Shown here: positions 63,364 to 64,000 of the stretch, one piece after another
Layout of the letters: every line of letters starts with the position of its first letter
Position numbering within the stretch: position 1 is the stretch's first letter
Origin: Pedobacter hiemivivus
GTDB taxonomy: Bacteria > Bacteroidota > Bacteroidia > Sphingobacteriales > Sphingobacteriaceae
Length of the DNA: 64,000 nt
Direction of reading: 5' to 3'
NCBI RefSeq assembly: GCF_004331685.1
Contig: NZ_SJSM01000003.1
Location: forward strand, 186,001 to 250,000
Program-made: the position numbers and the translations under genes
The notes under the pieces: generated by a model
What the model saw: the letters and a program-made list of their open reading frames with translations, nothing else
Databases searched by the model: none
Told to the model about the DNA's origin: nothing

Positions 63364-64000
63364 ATGAAACAATATTTTTTCCTAATTGGGATGCTGTCTT
63401 TTTCAGTTTCCATAGCACAGACAAATGCATTTCCAATGAGTGGAAATGTTGGGGTAGGTACGACAAGCCCACAGAATCTACTTCAGCTTGTGGGAAGTCA
63501 TGGGGCTACAAATTTGAATATGCACTATTTTAACCCAGACCCAACAAAGGTTGCAGATCTTACGTTATGGGCAAGTGAGCCAGGCTGGACATTTTCTGGT
63601 ACTGGGATAGGAAATAATGTATATAACAGTCTGGTTGGCGTAAGTAGAATTAGTAATTCTAAAGGTGGGTCTTATATCAGGTTGCTCGATCAAGGAATGA
63701 GGCTTAATATAGTTAGTGGCGATGGAACAGATATTTCTGCGCTTGCAATTGATCCAATTGGCAATATCGGAATAGGAACCTTATTGCCTGCAGAAAAGCT
63801 CTCAGTAAATGGTAAAATTAGGGCTCATGAGATTAAAGTAGAAACCGCAAACTGGCCAGATTATGTATTTACCAAATCTTATCAATTCCCTACCCTTCGG
63901 GAAACAGAAGCCTATATTAAAGAAAAAGGCCATTTACCTGGGATTCCTTCTGCTGCAGAAGTAAAAGCAAATGGAATTGATTTAGGTGAGATGAATGCTA
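63364..64000 (+). CDS. Fibre-array protein 11 (partial)
   Basis: About 212 residues before the right edge. The signal peptide ends SVSIAQ, then TNAFPMSGNVGVGTTSPQNL. The head has LNMHYFNPDPTKVADLTLWA, GWTFSGTGIGNNVYNSLVGV and GGSYIRLLDQGMRLNIVSGD. NIGIGTLLPAEKLSVNGKIR leads into WPDYVFTKSYQFPTLRETEA and GHLPGIPSAAEVKANGIDLG before the sequence ends. The array therefore continues beyond the window. Confidence 0.8.
   Translation, partial: MKQYFFLIGMLSFSVSIAQTNAFPMSGNVGVGTTSPQNLLQLVGSHGATNLNMHYFNPDPTKVADLTLWASEPGWTFSGTGIGNNVYNSLVGVSRISNSKGGSYIRLLDQGMRLNIVSGDGTDISALAIDPIGNIGIGTLLPAEKLSVNGKIRAHEIKVETANWPDYVFTKSYQFPTLRETEAYIKEKGHLPGIPSAAEVKANGIDLGEMNA

Noticed and set aside
36941..64000. Prophage or phage-tail locus, because of tail-fibre-like and pyocin-knob-like modules
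   Set aside because: No capsid, terminase, portal, tape-measure, baseplate or integrase gene is present, and every fibre protein has its own Sec signal peptide.
54781..64000. Diversity-generating retroelement acting on the fibre genes
   Set aside because: No reverse transcriptase, no template repeat and no adenine-specific variation were seen; variation is in whole heads, not in point positions.
54781..64000. CRISPR-like periodic repeats
   Set aside because: The repetition comes from coding paralogy with 0.7-1 kb spacing; there are no short direct repeats with unique spacers.
54781..64000. Type IX sorting domain or S74 endosialidase chaperone at the C-termini of the fibre proteins
   Set aside because: The sequences end in charged coiled coils, without CHU_C or type A CTD signatures, and lack the S74 Ser/Lys catalytic context.
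1..64000. tRNA or rRNA genes
   Set aside because: No cloverleaf with a GTTCRA-type T-loop and no rRNA sequence was found on either strand by eye.

Overview
The window is chromosomal DNA of a Bacteroidota bacterium, most likely family Sphingobacteriaceae and probably Pedobacter or a close relative. This rests on the type IX secretion (T9SS) PorP/SprF protein beside a giant PKD adhesin, a carboxypeptidase-like/TonB-dependent receptor, TlpA/DUF4369, DUF6443-RHS and DUF4143 genes. Starts lack Shine-Dalgarno sequences, and several genes carry the Bacteroidota -7 box TAnnTTTG. No tRNA, rRNA, CRISPR array or complete IS element was seen.

Region 1 (1-7.4 kb): a PorP/SprF protein (cut by the left edge) and a 2,189-residue PKD/CHU_C adhesin, a typical T9SS pair. 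Region 2 (7.5-14.4 kb): groES-groEL, then a tight operon miaB - sigma-54 activator - lptE - TPR protein - secG. Region 3 (14.5-25.4 kb): two AsmA-like paralogues, a large hairpin repeat, and a phosphate-acquisition operon (TonB receptor - beta-helix lipoprotein - beta-propeller phytase) next to a membrane TPR/LuxR-type regulator, with a phased GTATAC array between them. Region 4 (25.5-40.2 kb): metabolic genes (DPP IV, ilvE, tryptophan 2,3-dioxygenase, a phosphoserine phosphatase fusion, a degenerate arginase-fold protein, TlpA, purD). It is interrupted by a DUF4143 ATPase with an iterated operator and by a small cassette of two fibre-like proteins around a structured-RNA-like segment, bracketed by near-identical terminators.

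Region 5 (40.3-64 kb) is accessory and the most interesting part. It holds a MITE-like palindrome, a type II secretion/pseudopilus-like operon (GspC/PilP-like, GspK-like, two prepilins, GspF, HTH) without visible ATPase or secretin, and a SpvB-like plus DUF6443/RHS polymorphic-toxin pair with small membrane-protein genes. A degraded second copy of the gspF 3' end and an HTH fragment lies on the far side. Then comes a head-to-tail array of at least eleven secreted fibre-like paralogues running off the right edge. Every member has a signal peptide, one or more NVGIGT-type motifs, a divergent central module (one resembles a pyocin knob) and a nearly invariant C-terminal module (WPDYVF ... HLPGIPSA ... 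GIDLGEMNAKLLQKIEELTL) leading into a coiled coil. A ~180-bp leader is shared by the SpvB-like gene and one fibre gene, linking the two systems. I infer an envelope-exposed adhesion or antagonism island that diversifies by duplication and recombination; its function is not established here.
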